Shown here: one piece after another, positions 63,933 through 64,000 of the stretch
Position numbering within the stretch: the stretch's first letter is position 1
Layout: every line of letters begins with the position of its first letter
Assembly (NCBI GenBank): GCA_029433475.1
Contig: JAQTIE010000007.1
Location: forward strand, 248,001-312,000
Source: Neisseriaceae bacterium ESL0693
GTDB taxonomy: Bacteria > Pseudomonadota > Gammaproteobacteria > Burkholderiales > Neisseriaceae
Direction: 5' to 3'
Length of the DNA: 64,000 nt
The notes under the pieces: generated by a model
Databases searched by the model: none
The model's input: the letters and a program-made list of their open reading frames with translations, nothing else
What the model was told of the DNA's origin: nothing
Translations under genes and position numbers: made by a program

Positions 63933-64000
63933 ATGGCAGGCAATAGCTTTGGACAACTTTTCCGCGTTACCACCTTTGGCGAAAGTCATGGCCCCGCATT
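63933..64000 (+). CDS. aroC: Chorismate synthase, first codons
   Basis: The last 68 bases encode MAGNSFGQLFRVTTFGESHG and then Pro-Ala, the invariant N-terminus of AroC, including the GESHG motif. AroC makes chorismate at the end of the shikimate pathway. The gene continues beyond the window. Confidence 0.93.
   Translation, partial: MAGNSFGQLFRVTTFGESHGPA

Overview
The window looks like a chromosomal segment of a low-GC member of the Neisseriaceae, probably close to Snodgrassella. The support is a CNP1-like (cryptic neisserial protein) gene, a very large PilC/PilY1 pilus-tip protein, a PilL/PilX-like minor pilin, the rpsF-priB-rpsR-rplI operon, and neisserial-type housekeeping gene order. 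The genus is an inference. No rRNA or tRNA gene was recognised.

Layout. 1-8.4 kb is housekeeping: trmA (cut by the window start), an SDR reductase, tadA, CNP1-like, adk, kdsB/Trm112/lpxK for Kdo-lipid A, xseA, a DUF815 ATPase and a YtqB/MnmM-type methyltransferase. 8.4-15.3 kb is AT-rich and holds a collapsed Mu-like prophage on the minus strand: a small ORF, a Mor-family activator, two small proteins, a DUF2730-like protein, two gp37-like paralogues and a tail fibre. Everything between the regulator and the gp37 genes has gone. 15.3-21 kb is the lepA-lepB-rnc-era cluster, with a second, apparently inactive lepB copy inserted. 21-38 kb carries an M14 carboxypeptidase, a lipoprotein, dinB, icd, a minor pilin, uup, a DUF1615 lipoprotein, dsbB, pmbA, darP, trpC, map, an XRE regulator, ygfZ and prfC.

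38.2-53.2 kb is the accessory region. It begins with five tandem units of about 355 bp and ends with two related units. Each set is followed by the same pair of overlapping small genes (43 and 84 codons). The last unit of each set can fold into a cloverleaf of about 65 nt. Two of its loops are complementary to adjacent stretches just upstream of the 43-codon gene, and loop and target have changed together between the two loci. This is the architecture of the phage C4/immI antisense system (P1, P7, P22), here as two paralogous loci that appear to have private specificities. Between them lie a Fic protein, a phage lysis cassette (holin, M15 endolysin, spanin Rz with Rz1 nested inside it), a DUF3916-like gene broken by a UGA codon, and pilC.

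53.4-64 kb returns to housekeeping: recR, ybaB and dnaX (with an A9 slippery run and a repeated linker), mltB, the rpsF operon (priB with a TTG start), an mscS-nudB-EEP nuclease cluster, a small unknown gene, a ClbS/DfsB homologue and the first codons of aroC.

Most short intergenic hairpins that I list are ordinary terminators. The points of highest interest are the C4-like antisense loci, the signal peptidase paralogue with its catalytic lysine replaced, and the isolated lysis cassette.
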